64,000 nt of DNA from JBDTNL01 sp039933785 (GTDB lineage: Bacteria; Acidobacteriota; Thermoanaerobaculia; Multivoradales; JAGPDF01). The stretch lies in the NCBI GenBank assembly GCA_039933785.1, contig JBDTNL010000003.1, forward strand, positions 1 to 64,000. The letters run 5' to 3'. Shown here piece after piece: positions 27,236 to 35,793 of the stretch; position 1 is the stretch's first letter; every line of letters starts with the position of its first letter. The position numbers were made by a program, and so were the translations under genes. A model generated the notes under the pieces. The model had not been told where the DNA came from and made no database searches. It saw nothing but the letters and a program-made list of their open reading frames with translations.

Positions 27236-29158
27236 CTAGCCCAGCTCTGAAATCTCCGCCTCCACCTTTTCCCACTCCGCCATCCACCCCTCGACCTTCC
27301 CGTTGAGCGTCTTCTGCTCGCCCTCGAGCTTGCCGACCTCGCCCCGCGGCGTCTTGTCGAAGAAGGTGGGGTCGCAGAAGAGCTCATTGATGGCGTGCAC
27401 GCGGGCCTCGGCCTTGTCGATTTCGGCGGTGATTTTGTCGCGGCGCGTGACCAACTGCTTCTTCATGCGGCCGGTCTCGTCGTCGCTGCGTGTGGCGCGG
27501 ACGACTCTGTCTTCCTTGGCCTTCTTTTTTTCCTTGCGGGCTTTCTGCAAAACGGCGTCGGCGTCGAGGTGGTCGTCGCCCAGGCGGTCGAGGTACTCCT
27601 CGTAGGTGCCTTCGAAATCGCGCAGGCCGTCGGGTGTGATCTCGACGATTCGGGTCGCCAGCTGCTGCACGAACCAGCGGTCGTGGCTGACGAAGATCAG
27701 GGTGCCGTCGTATTTCTTCAGAGCCTCGACCAGCGACTCGATGGCCTCGAGGTCGAGGTGGTTGGTGGGCTCGTCGAGCACCAGGATGTTGGGCTTCTCG
27801 ACCGAGAGACGGGCGAACACCAAACGTGCCGCCTCGCCGCCAGAGAGTGAGGTGACCTTCTTTTCCGCGTCGTCGCCGGTGAAGAGCACCATGCCGAGCT
27901 TGCCGCGTACGAAGCTGATGCCTTCGCGCGGGCAGGCGTCCCAAAGCCAGCTCTCGACGGTCTGCTCGCCGCTCTTGATGACCTCGTGGTGGTCCTGCGC
28001 GAAGTAGCCGGGCCAGGCCTCGTAGCCCCACTCGGAGGTGCCGGCGTCGGCTTCGACTTCGCGCATGGCGATCTTGAGCAGCGTCGACTTGCCGATGCCG
28101 TTCGGTCCGATGATCGCCAGGCGATCACCGCGCCGCACCTGCAGGGTGACGTCCTGCAGCACCTGTTTCTTGCCGTACGCCTTGTCGAGCTTCTCGATCT
28201 TGAGCACTTCCTTGCCCGACGGCCGGCGCGGGTCGAACTTGAAGACCGGGTAGCGGCGCGAGGTCTGCGGCAGACGCTCGAGCACGATGCGGTCGATCAG
28301 CTTCTGCTTGCTGCCCGCCTGACGAGCCTTGGTGGCCTTGGCCTTGAAGGCATCGATGAAGGCCTGATGGTGGGCGATCTCTTTCTCGCGCTTTTCGATT
28401 TCCGCTTCCTTGCGCTCGCGGTTCTCGACCTTCTGGATCGTGAAGTCCGAGTAGTTCCCCTTGTACGCGATGCAGGTCTCGTAGTCGACGTCCACGATGT
28501 GCGTGCAGACGTTGTCGAGGAAACGATGGTCGTGCGAAACCACGATGGCGCAGCCCTTGAACTCGAAGAGGAACTTCTCGAGCCAACGGATGGACAGGAT
28601 GTCGAGATGGTTGGTGGGCTCGTCGAGGAGCAGCAGGTCGGGCTTGCTGGCCAACGTCTGCGCCAGCAAGACGCGGAGCTTGAAGCCGCCGGAGAGCGTC
28701 GAGAGCGCATCGCGATGGACCTCGGTCGGAATCCCCAGACCCTCGAGAATCTCGGCGGCCTGCGATTCGAGCGTGTAGCCGCCGTGGGTGAGGATCACCT
28801 CCTCGAGATCGGCGTACTTGTCGGCGTCGAAGTGCTGCTCGGCGGACGCCAGGAGCACCTCCTTCTGGGTCATCGCGTGCCAGAGGGCCTGGTTGCCCAT
28901 CATCACGACGTCGATGATCGGCACCGTCTCGTAGCGGAAGTGGTCCTGCTTGAGCACTCCGACCTTGGCACGCTTGGGAATCGAAATCGTGCCGTCGTTG
29001 GCGAGCTCGTCGCCGGAGAGGATCTTGAGCAGCGTCGATTTGCCGGAGCCGTTGGCCCCGACCAACCCGTAGCGCGACTCGGCGTTGAACTGCAGGGAGA
29101 CGTTCGTGAACAGCGTCTGGCCGCCGTATGCCTTGGTGAGATTGGTGACGGAAAGCAT
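27236..29158 (-). CDS. ABC-F family ATPase (ribosome-associated, Uup/EttA-like)
   Basis: A 640-residue soluble protein with two ABC domains and no transmembrane part. Walker A motifs are GANGSGKST and GPNGIGKST; signature motifs LSGGFKLRVLLAQ and LSGGEAARLVFAR; Walker B LLLDEPTNHLD and LVLDEPTNHLD. The linker between them is Lys/Glu-rich (the P-site tRNA interaction motif region), and a charged coiled-coil C-terminus follows (KKKAKEDRVVRATRS and so on). ABC-F proteins act on the translating ribosome. ATG 29158 is preferred; ATG 29170 would add four residues. Translation further upstream is unlikely since the sequence there is not conserved and lies in the divergent promoter region. Confidence 0.95.
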   Translation of the reverse strand: MLSVTNLTKAYGGQTLFTNVSLQFNAESRYGLVGANGSGKSTLLKILSGDELANDGTISIPKRAKVGVLKQDHFRYETVPIIDVVMMGNQALWHAMTQKEVLLASAEQHFDADKYADLEEVILTHGGYTLESQAAEILEGLGIPTEVHRDALSTLSGGFKLRVLLAQTLASKPDLLLLDEPTNHLDILSIRWLEKFLFEFKGCAIVVSHDHRFLDNVCTHIVDVDYETCIAYKGNYSDFTIQKVENRERKEAEIEKREKEIAHHQAFIDAFKAKATKARQAGSKQKLIDRIVLERLPQTSRRYPVFKFDPRRPSGKEVLKIEKLDKAYGKKQVLQDVTLQVRRGDRLAIIGPNGIGKSTLLKIAMREVEADAGTSEWGYEAWPGYFAQDHHEVIKSGEQTVESWLWDACPREGISFVRGKLGMVLFTGDDAEKKVTSLSGGEAARLVFARLSVEKPNILVLDEPTNHLDLEAIESLVEALKKYDGTLIFVSHDRWFVQQLATRIVEITPDGLRDFEGTYEEYLDRLGDDHLDADAVLQKARKEKKKAKEDRVVRATRSDDETGRMKKQLVTRRDKITAEIDKAEARVHAINELFCDPTFFDKTPRGEVGKLEGEQKTLNGKVEGWMAEWEKVEAEISELG

Positions 29159-29408
29159 GGAACCCTGCATCTTATCAATCCCGAGGACAGCCGAAGATTC
29201 AAAAACCTGATTCCGGCCGGCCCACGAGACCAAGCTGCGTCCTGCGGGAACTTCCTGCCCGATGCGGAAGTCCTTTGCCTTGAATGTCGTGCACACGCTC
29301 CCCGGGAGCGGGAGTGCCAAGTCGCTTGCGCGGCACGTGAGTTGCGGTGTACGGGCTCGTAGGCGCATTGCAGCGCCGGTTTCCCCGGTTTCCAATGGAG
29401 GTTTCGAG
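29159..29408. promoter_or_regulatory. Divergent intergenic region with palindrome and direct repeat
   Basis: This 250-nt gap separates the ABC-F gene (minus) and the exported-protein operon at 29409 (plus), and is the longest gene-free stretch of the window. It holds a perfect 13-bp palindrome GCTCCCCGGGAGC (29297-29309) and a tandem 9-bp direct repeat ccggtttcc (29376-29384 and 29385-29393) just before the GGAGG (about 29396-29400) of the plus-strand gene. No clear sigma-70 promoter hexamers were identified by eye. Operator roles are conjecture. Confidence 0.4.
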
Positions 29409-31193
29409 ATGTCTTGTCGCCGCCGTCTTCTTCTCGCCAGCATCGTTGGACTCGGAGCGCGCCTCTGCGTGGCGCAGGTGACCCTGCCGCTCGAGCGCTA
29501 TGAGGATCTGCGGTCCCGGTCCCGCCCGCTCGATGTCACGCCGGAGCCGCCGCCAGCGCCGTACGCCGTCGAGAGTGTCGAGCTCGAGCTGCACGCAGGG
29601 GAAACCAGCGCGCGCCTGATTTCGACCTGGCGGTTGGCCGTGTTCACTCCGGAGTGGCAGTCGGTGCCTTTCCTGCCCTCGGGTTCCCTGGTATCCGCCG
29701 ACTTCGGTGGGCTCGAGGGGCGAGTCGACGCCGGTCCTGATGGCACCCGCGGGGCATGGTCGCTGCGGGTGCGGGGGACGGGGCGTCACGTGGTGCGGCT
29801 GGAATCGATGGTGCCGCTCGAGCGGGATGAAACGGCGACTCGACCGACCTGGCATCTGGAGATCCAGAGTCCGTCCGCCGCCGCGGTGCACGGAACTCTC
29901 ACCGCGCTGGCGGCGGTCGAGGACGTGACTTCCGACTCGGGCGCGTTGGTGACGGCTCTGCGAGCGAGCGCGTCCGCCCCTCTTCACGCTGGCGAATGGG
30001 AGTTCTTGGCACACCCGGGCACCCGCATCAGGCTCACTCTGGCCGGCAAAGCCACGGCGCCGGCGAGAGCACACCTGCCTCTGCGAATGGAAGCGAGCGC
30101 CGCGACGGTGGCGACGGTGTCCCGCACCGAGCTCAAGCTGCGAGCCTGGATCGAGACCCGCGTTGCTCAGGGGAGCCTCGAGGAGCTGCGCGTGCCGTTG
30201 CCGGACGGGTTCGAAGTGGCGTCGGTCGTGGGCGCCTACTCGGGCTGGAAGACCGCTGACAAGACGCTGGTGGTGACCCCGCTGGCGCCGATCGAAACCA
30301 CATGGCCTCTGGTGATCGAGCTCCGCGGGTCGCCGCGAAATACCTTCACCAGCCCGCTGCTCCTACCCGCCGGGGTCGCGCGGGTGCGCGCCTTCTGCGC
30401 CACCGAGGTGAAAGGAGACGGTTTGGCGGCGGTGGCCGATCCAGGCTCGGCACGCCGAGTCGACGAGCTCGAGCTCCAGAGGCTGCCGGCGGATCTGCGC
30501 GCCGGGGGGGCGCGCTTCTATGTCGTGCCTGAGACCTCGCGTCCGCCCAAGTTCGAGGTCGCGTGGGCCGAGGGCACGCAAGTCCTGGCGGCCGAGATCG
30601 ACCGGCTGTTGGTGGAAGTCGCGGTGGGCGAAGCCGGCAAGGCTTCGTACCGGGTGTGGGTCGTGGTGCGCAACCGCGGCGCGCAACAGATGGTGTTCGA
30701 GATGCCGCCGGGCTTCGAGCTCGCCGCGGCGGCGCGCGATCAGGCACAAGTGCGTGCGGGTCAGAGGGCGACTCAATTCACGATGCCGATCTCCGCCGGC
30801 GAGCGCCCGCAGGTCCTGCGTCTCGCCGGGCTGCTGCCCCTGGTCGTCCCGGCTGTCGGCGAATTCGTCGTCCCCATGCCCGTCCTGTCGGCGCCGGTCG
30901 GCAGGGTCGAGGTGCGTGCGCTCCTTCCCGCCGGGCGCTCGTACACCCTGGCGGACGCCACGCGCCTGGGCGCGGTAGGCGCGCCGCCATCCTCCGCGCA
31001 TGGCCAGAGCCGGGCGGAGAACGTGGCGCAGCAGGCGGTGCTCGCTGCCGTGCGTGCGCTGCCGGCGGACGCGCCGTTCGGCCTGCCGGACGGATCCATC
31101 GAGATCGATGCGGCGTGGAACGCCTTGTCGCCTTCACCCCAACCGCTGGTGCTGCGGATCAAGTCAAGCAAGGAGCGCACGTCATGGTTTTGA
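29409..31193 (+). CDS. Exported protein of unknown function, first of a pair
   Basis: A 594-residue protein. ATG 29409 follows GGAGG by about eight bases and gives a signal-peptide-like start (RRRLLLASIVGLGARLCVAQ). The mature part is predicted to be beta-rich, with segments such as VESVELELHAGETSARL, LRVRGTGRHVVRLE and VEVRALLPAGRSYTL. I recognise no family. The next gene begins 10 nt before this one ends and has a similar composition and strand pattern, so the two products probably act together in the periplasm or outer membrane. Confidence 0.6.
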   Translation: MSCRRRLLLASIVGLGARLCVAQVTLPLERYEDLRSRSRPLDVTPEPPPAPYAVESVELELHAGETSARLISTWRLAVFTPEWQSVPFLPSGSLVSADFGGLEGRVDAGPDGTRGAWSLRVRGTGRHVVRLESMVPLERDETATRPTWHLEIQSPSAAAVHGTLTALAAVEDVTSDSGALVTALRASASAPLHAGEWEFLAHPGTRIRLTLAGKATAPARAHLPLRMEASAATVATVSRTELKLRAWIETRVAQGSLEELRVPLPDGFEVASVVGAYSGWKTADKTLVVTPLAPIETTWPLVIELRGSPRNTFTSPLLLPAGVARVRAFCATEVKGDGLAAVADPGSARRVDELELQRLPADLRAGGARFYVVPETSRPPKFEVAWAEGTQVLAAEIDRLLVEVAVGEAGKASYRVWVVVRNRGAQQMVFEMPPGFELAAAARDQAQVRAGQRATQFTMPISAGERPQVLRLAGLLPLVVPAVGEFVVPMPVLSAPVGRVEVRALLPAGRSYTLADATRLGAVGAPPSSAHGQSRAENVAQQAVLAAVRALPADAPFGLPDGSIEIDAAWNALSPSPQPLVLRIKSSKERTSWF

Positions 31194-33313
31194 GATTCAA
31201 TTCGTTGACGCGGTTGGTCTCGGCCATGCTGGGCGTGCTCGTCGCGCTGCCGTCGTTTGCTTTGGCCGACTCCGCTCCCCGGCCCTCCGAGGTGACTCTG
31301 GCGCTCAAGGACTACCTCGAGCTGGTGCAGTCGGTCGAGGGGCGGGAGCGCGAACGGAGCGAACGTGAGAAGCACCGGGAGCCCAACGTGGCGCAGGTGG
31401 TGGCCCAGCGCACCGCGGTCGTTTTCGGGGCGGACGAAGCGAGCGTCGAACAGACCTTCGAGGTCGTCGTGCAGGGCGTCGCCAAGGCGCCGATCGCGTT
31501 GCCCATTGCCGGCCTGGCTCGGGAAACGCGCGTCGAGCGCTTGGACGGCGCGGGCTCTACGAACGCCCTCGACACTCCCGCGCTCGATGGCCAGGAGGGT
31601 GCAGTGCGGTTGCTGGCGGTGAATCCCGGGCGATTCCGCGTCACCGTGCGCGGCCGCATCGCGCTGCCGCTCGCCAATGGAGTGCGGGCCCTGCAGCTTG
31701 CCCCGGTGCTCGCTCCGGTCGCCGAGGCCACGTTCGACCTGCCTGGGGAGGTCGATTGGAATTGCGCCGGCGCAGTGCCGGTCGAGGGCACCGCGACGGC
31801 GAGCACACCCAATACTGCTGGGCGCACAGCGGCCGGGCGCCAGCACCTGCGTTTGGCTCTGCCGCGCGGCGCGCGACCAATCTTCCAGATCCGCCGCAAG
31901 GGCGACAACGCGGAGGCCAACGAGCTGCTGGCTCAGGCGGTCACGCTCACCTTGTTCCAACTTCTGCCCGATGGTCCCCGCCGCTTCGACATCGTGCTCT
32001 ATGACGTCGCGCGCGGCGGTCTCGGCGCGATGGACGTCGAGCTTCCCGCGGGGCTCCTCGCCGAGCAGGTGATCACCGACGAGGGTGAGGCGCTGCCGAC
32101 CCTCGAGGGCAGGGCCCTGCATCTCGATCGCAAGCAAAGATTGCGCGGCACCGGGTATCTGATGGTCGCATCGACGCCCAAGGAAGGTCCGGGCGCGCGT
32201 CTCGCGATCGGTGGGTTGCGTCCGGCGATCGACGTGCGGGCGCGCTACCTGGTGCTCTCCTCGACGGTGGCTGCCGAAGCGAGCCCGCTCCCCGAAGCGG
32301 CGTGGTCGCGAGTCGATCTGGAAGATCTTCCGCCGACGCTCCGTGCCGCCGTGGGCGGTCTCGAGCTTCTCGCTTCGTGGCGGCGGACGGACGAGACCGC
32401 CGACGCGGGCTCGGGCGAGCTGGCGGTGGTGGCGGCGCCGCCAGCGAACCTTCTCGAGACCGTGGTGCGGACCCGGGAGACGACGACGCTGCTCACGCCC
32501 GACGGTACGCTGCTCATTCGCGATCGGTTCGCCCTGGCGCAGGCTGGCGAGGCGTTGCGGGTCGCTCTCGCTCCGGGATCGACTCTCTGGTCGGCACGAG
32601 TCGGGGAGCAGGCGGTGCGGCCGCTGCAGCAGAGCGGGGTGCTGGTGATCCCCCTTGGGCTGGCGAGCCTCGAGAGTGAGGTTGAGGTGGTTTCGGTGCT
32701 CGAGAAGGCGATTCCGGCCGGGCGCTCACGGCTGCTCCTAACGGCGCCAGAGGTTCAAGCGCCGGTGCTGGAACATCGCTGGCGCGTGCTGCTGCCGGAG
32801 AACGCACGCTATCGCTATGCGGGTGGCGAGCTGCGGCCCGTGGCGGCCGAGCTCGCGCAGATGGAGAGCGAGCTCTTCGCCGCGGGCGCGGTGAAAGCGG
32901 AGGACCTCGCCAAGGTCCCGTCGGCGCGCGATCCGTGGGCCGTGTTGCAGAAGATACCCAATGAGCTCGTCGACCGCATCAACGTCGGTGGAAGAGCCGA
33001 TGCACAACAGGAAACCATCACCGTGACCGCCGAATCTCCGGTCCTGGATGAGCGCCAAATGGGCAACACCACGACGTTCCGCAATTCGGACCTGAGTTCC
33101 GCAGAGGCCCCAACGAAACGAAACAAGGAGAAAGATGCCCGCGAGTCCGGCGATTTGTTTCGCCAGCAAGTGGCGGAGCTGAAGCAGGGCTTGGTCGGCG
33201 GAGTACGTCCTCTTCCAGTGGCGGTACCGGAATCGGGCAAGGCGCTCCTGCTCTCGGGTGTTTTGCCGCCAGCGCACGTGACGGTGGAAATCGAGGTGAA
33301 GGGGAAGAAGTAA
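31184..33313 (+). CDS. Exported protein of unknown function with TonB-plug-like segment
   Basis: A 709-residue protein overlapping the previous gene by 10 nt, with AAGGAG (31169-31174) nine bases before ATG 31184 and a signal peptide (LVSAMLGVLVALPSFALADS). Most of it is strand-rich with no recognised domain. Near the C-terminus (residues about 580-640) it carries ARDPWAVLQKIP, VDRINVGG and then ITVTAESPVLDER. These are phrases of the signal/plug region of acidobacterial TonB-dependent receptors, but in swapped order and without a beta-barrel. A charged helix and a final strand (ALLLSGVLPPAHVTVEIEVK) end the protein. A DNA gap of 9 nt separates it from the PBP gene. Confidence 0.65.
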   Translation: MVLRFNSLTRLVSAMLGVLVALPSFALADSAPRPSEVTLALKDYLELVQSVEGRERERSEREKHREPNVAQVVAQRTAVVFGADEASVEQTFEVVVQGVAKAPIALPIAGLARETRVERLDGAGSTNALDTPALDGQEGAVRLLAVNPGRFRVTVRGRIALPLANGVRALQLAPVLAPVAEATFDLPGEVDWNCAGAVPVEGTATASTPNTAGRTAAGRQHLRLALPRGARPIFQIRRKGDNAEANELLAQAVTLTLFQLLPDGPRRFDIVLYDVARGGLGAMDVELPAGLLAEQVITDEGEALPTLEGRALHLDRKQRLRGTGYLMVASTPKEGPGARLAIGGLRPAIDVRARYLVLSSTVAAEASPLPEAAWSRVDLEDLPPTLRAAVGGLELLASWRRTDETADAGSGELAVVAAPPANLLETVVRTRETTTLLTPDGTLLIRDRFALAQAGEALRVALAPGSTLWSARVGEQAVRPLQQSGVLVIPLGLASLESEVEVVSVLEKAIPAGRSRLLLTAPEVQAPVLEHRWRVLLPENARYRYAGGELRPVAAELAQMESELFAAGAVKAEDLAKVPSARDPWAVLQKIPNELVDRINVGGRADAQQETITVTAESPVLDERQMGNTTTFRNSDLSSAEAPTKRNKEKDARESGDLFRQQVAELKQGLVGGVRPLPVAVPESGKALLLSGVLPPAHVTVEIEVKGKK

Positions 33314-33322
33314 ACTCCCGGG

Positions 33323-35779
33323 ATGGATCTTGCCGGTATTTCCAAGCGCCTCAGAGCATTCTGGCGTCGCCTCTGGCGCCGGACCTGGTTTCGCTGGACG
33401 CTGGTTGCCGTCGGCGTGTGTCTCGTTCTGCTGGTCGTGCTGGCAGCCTGGTTGATCCGGCCGTTTTACGCCCTCTCGGCCCAATTCGCGGAGCATGCGT
33501 TCACCCAGCCATCGCGCATGTACGGCCAGTCGACCCACCTGGTGGCCGGCAACCGGGTGGTGCCGGACCAGATCGCCGCCGAGCTCAAGGATCTCGGCTA
33601 CTTCGAGGCCGATCTGGGCGCCGAGGTCACGGTCGGCCGCTTTCGCGTCAGCCCTCAGGGTTGCACGGTGTTCCTGCGCGCATTCCCCACCCCGCGCGGA
33701 CCGCAGCCCGCGGAGCGCGTGGACGTGATGTGGGACGGCAAGCGCATCCAAGCCTTACGCGTCGGCGGCAACATGGTGAACGAGGTAGCGCTCGAGCCGC
33801 CGCTCCTGGCGTCCTTTTACGGCGCCGAGACCAAGGAGCGCCGGCCGGTCGAGCTCGCGACGCTCCCCGATCACTTGGTGCGGGCGGTGCTCGCCGCTGA
33901 AGACGACAGCTTCTTCGAGCATGGCGGCCTCTCGACCCTCGGCATCCTGCGCGCCGCGTGGGTGAATGTCGCCGCTGGCGGCAAGGTGAAGCAGGGTGGG
34001 AGCACCCTGACGCAGCAGATGGTGAAGAACCTCTACTTCACGCAGGAACGCACCTGGCAGCGCAAGGCACGTGAAGCCGTGCTGTCGATCCTCATCGACC
34101 GGAACTACGACAAGCGCGAGATTCTCGAGGCCTATCTCAACGAGATCTATTGGGGTCAAAGCGGATCGGTGAGTCTGCTCGGCGTCGGCGCCGTGTCGCG
34201 AGTGCTGTTCGCCAAGGACCCGCAAAATCTCACCCTGACCGAGTCCGCCTTACTCGCCGGGATGATCCAATCGCCCGGCGAGTACTGGCCGACACGGCAT
34301 CCCGAGAAGGCGATGCAGCGCCGCAACTACATCCTGGAGCGGCTGGCTGAGCTGCGCTGGTTTCCGCGCGCCGATATCGATCGTGCCAAGCAACAGCCGC
34401 TCGGACTCGCGGCCGCGCCGGTCGTGGTTCGCCGGGCGTCATATTTTGTCGACGCGGCGACGGTCGAGGTGGCCAAGCGCTTCGGCATCACCGATCTCGC
34501 CGATCACGGCTTCGCCATCTTCACCACCCTGCACGGTGAGGATCAACGGCGCGCCGAAGAGTCGGTCGCGGCGGGTATCGAGGCGGCGGAGAAGTCCTAC
34601 CAGAAAGGCCAGACCGGCACCCTGCAGTCGGCCTTGGTCTCGCTCGACCCGAAGACCGGAAGCATCCTGGCCTACGTCGGTGGTCGCGACTACAGGAAGA
34701 GCCAGTTCGATCGCGCCAGCCAGGCGCAGCGTCAAGCGGGCAGCGCATTCAAACCGGTGGTGTATGCCACCGCGTTCCAGGACGGCATCGCGACTCCAGC
34801 CACGGTCATCGAGGACTCGCCGCTGACCATCGAGCTCGCCAACATGGTGTGGGAGCCCCAGAACGACGACGACGAATACCGCGGTTGGGTGAGCGCTCGC
34901 ACCGCCATCGAGGACAGTCTCAACGTGCCGACGGCGCGGCTCGCGATGCAGGTGGGCTTGAAGCGAATTGTCGAAGTCGCCCGCGGGCTCGGCGTCACCT
35001 CGCCGCTTCAGGCAGTACCGGCGCTCTCGCTAGGCGCGTTCGAGGTCTCGCCGATCGAGCTCGCGACCGTCTACGCGACGCTCGCGAACGGCGGCGTGCG
35101 CCCGAATGTCCACGGTGTCGAGGCGGTGCTTGCGCAGGGTGGCAGTCCGTTGACCGTGACGCCGTTTCCGGATCCGGTGGCCGTGCTCAGCCCGTCGACG
35201 GTCTATCTCGTAACGTCGGTCCTCCAGGGCGTGCTCAACCACGGCACTGCGACCTCGGTGCGCAATTCGTTGCAGGACCCTTTGGCCGGCAAGACCGGCA
35301 CCACCAACGGCCGCCGCGACAGCTGGTTCGCGGGCTACGCGCCGACCCGCGCCACGCTGGTGTGGGTGGGCTACGACGACAACTCGGAGACCCGGCTCTC
35401 GGGAGCCCGCGCCGCGGTGCCGATCTGGAGCAAGTTCATGCTCGCGGTGCGCCCTCCCGGCGGCTACGAGAACTTCTCGACCCCGCCCGGCATCACTACC
35501 GCGACCATCGATCCCGAGACCGGCGAGCTCGCGACCGAACGCTGTCCCAAGGTGATGACCGAGTTCTTCCTCGTCGGTCACGTGCCGTCGGAGCTCTGCC
35601 ACCTCCACGCCGGCGCCTTCAGCCAGGCCCTCCAGCCAGCGGCCGAGGTTCGCCCGGGCGACCTGGTGGAACCGACTGTCGACCAGAAGCGCAGCGGCGG
35701 ATTCCGCGCTTGGTTGCACAAGGTGTTCGGCAACAAGCCGCACGATTCGAAGCCACCGAACGGTCCGCCGCCGGGCTGA
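33323..35779 (+). CDS. mrcB: Class A penicillin-binding protein, PBP1b-like
   Basis: An 818-residue bifunctional peptidoglycan synthase anchored by an N-terminal helix (about residues 25-47). A UB2H-like domain (about 65-150) is followed by the GT51 transglycosylase (about 170-360) with catalytic Glu193 in AEDDSFF and GGSTLTQQMVKNLY, then the transpeptidase (about 430-720) with Ser474-x-x-Lys477 (GSAFK), SLN (532-534) and KTGTT (657-661). It polymerises lipid II glycan and crosslinks stem peptides at the periplasmic face. The C-terminal tail is Pro/Lys-rich. The UB2H domain points to PBP1b rather than PBP1a. The start ATG 33323 lies 9 nt after the previous stop. Confidence 0.95.
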   Translation: MDLAGISKRLRAFWRRLWRRTWFRWTLVAVGVCLVLLVVLAAWLIRPFYALSAQFAEHAFTQPSRMYGQSTHLVAGNRVVPDQIAAELKDLGYFEADLGAEVTVGRFRVSPQGCTVFLRAFPTPRGPQPAERVDVMWDGKRIQALRVGGNMVNEVALEPPLLASFYGAETKERRPVELATLPDHLVRAVLAAEDDSFFEHGGLSTLGILRAAWVNVAAGGKVKQGGSTLTQQMVKNLYFTQERTWQRKAREAVLSILIDRNYDKREILEAYLNEIYWGQSGSVSLLGVGAVSRVLFAKDPQNLTLTESALLAGMIQSPGEYWPTRHPEKAMQRRNYILERLAELRWFPRADIDRAKQQPLGLAAAPVVVRRASYFVDAATVEVAKRFGITDLADHGFAIFTTLHGEDQRRAEESVAAGIEAAEKSYQKGQTGTLQSALVSLDPKTGSILAYVGGRDYRKSQFDRASQAQRQAGSAFKPVVYATAFQDGIATPATVIEDSPLTIELANMVWEPQNDDDEYRGWVSARTAIEDSLNVPTARLAMQVGLKRIVEVARGLGVTSPLQAVPALSLGAFEVSPIELATVYATLANGGVRPNVHGVEAVLAQGGSPLTVTPFPDPVAVLSPSTVYLVTSVLQGVLNHGTATSVRNSLQDPLAGKTGTTNGRRDSWFAGYAPTRATLVWVGYDDNSETRLSGARAAVPIWSKFMLAVRPPGGYENFSTPPGITTATIDPETGELATERCPKVMTEFFLVGHVPSELCHLHAGAFSQALQPAAEVRPGDLVEPTVDQKRSGGFRAWLHKVFGNKPHDSKPPNGPPPG

Positions 35780-35793
35780 GAGGAATTCTCGAG

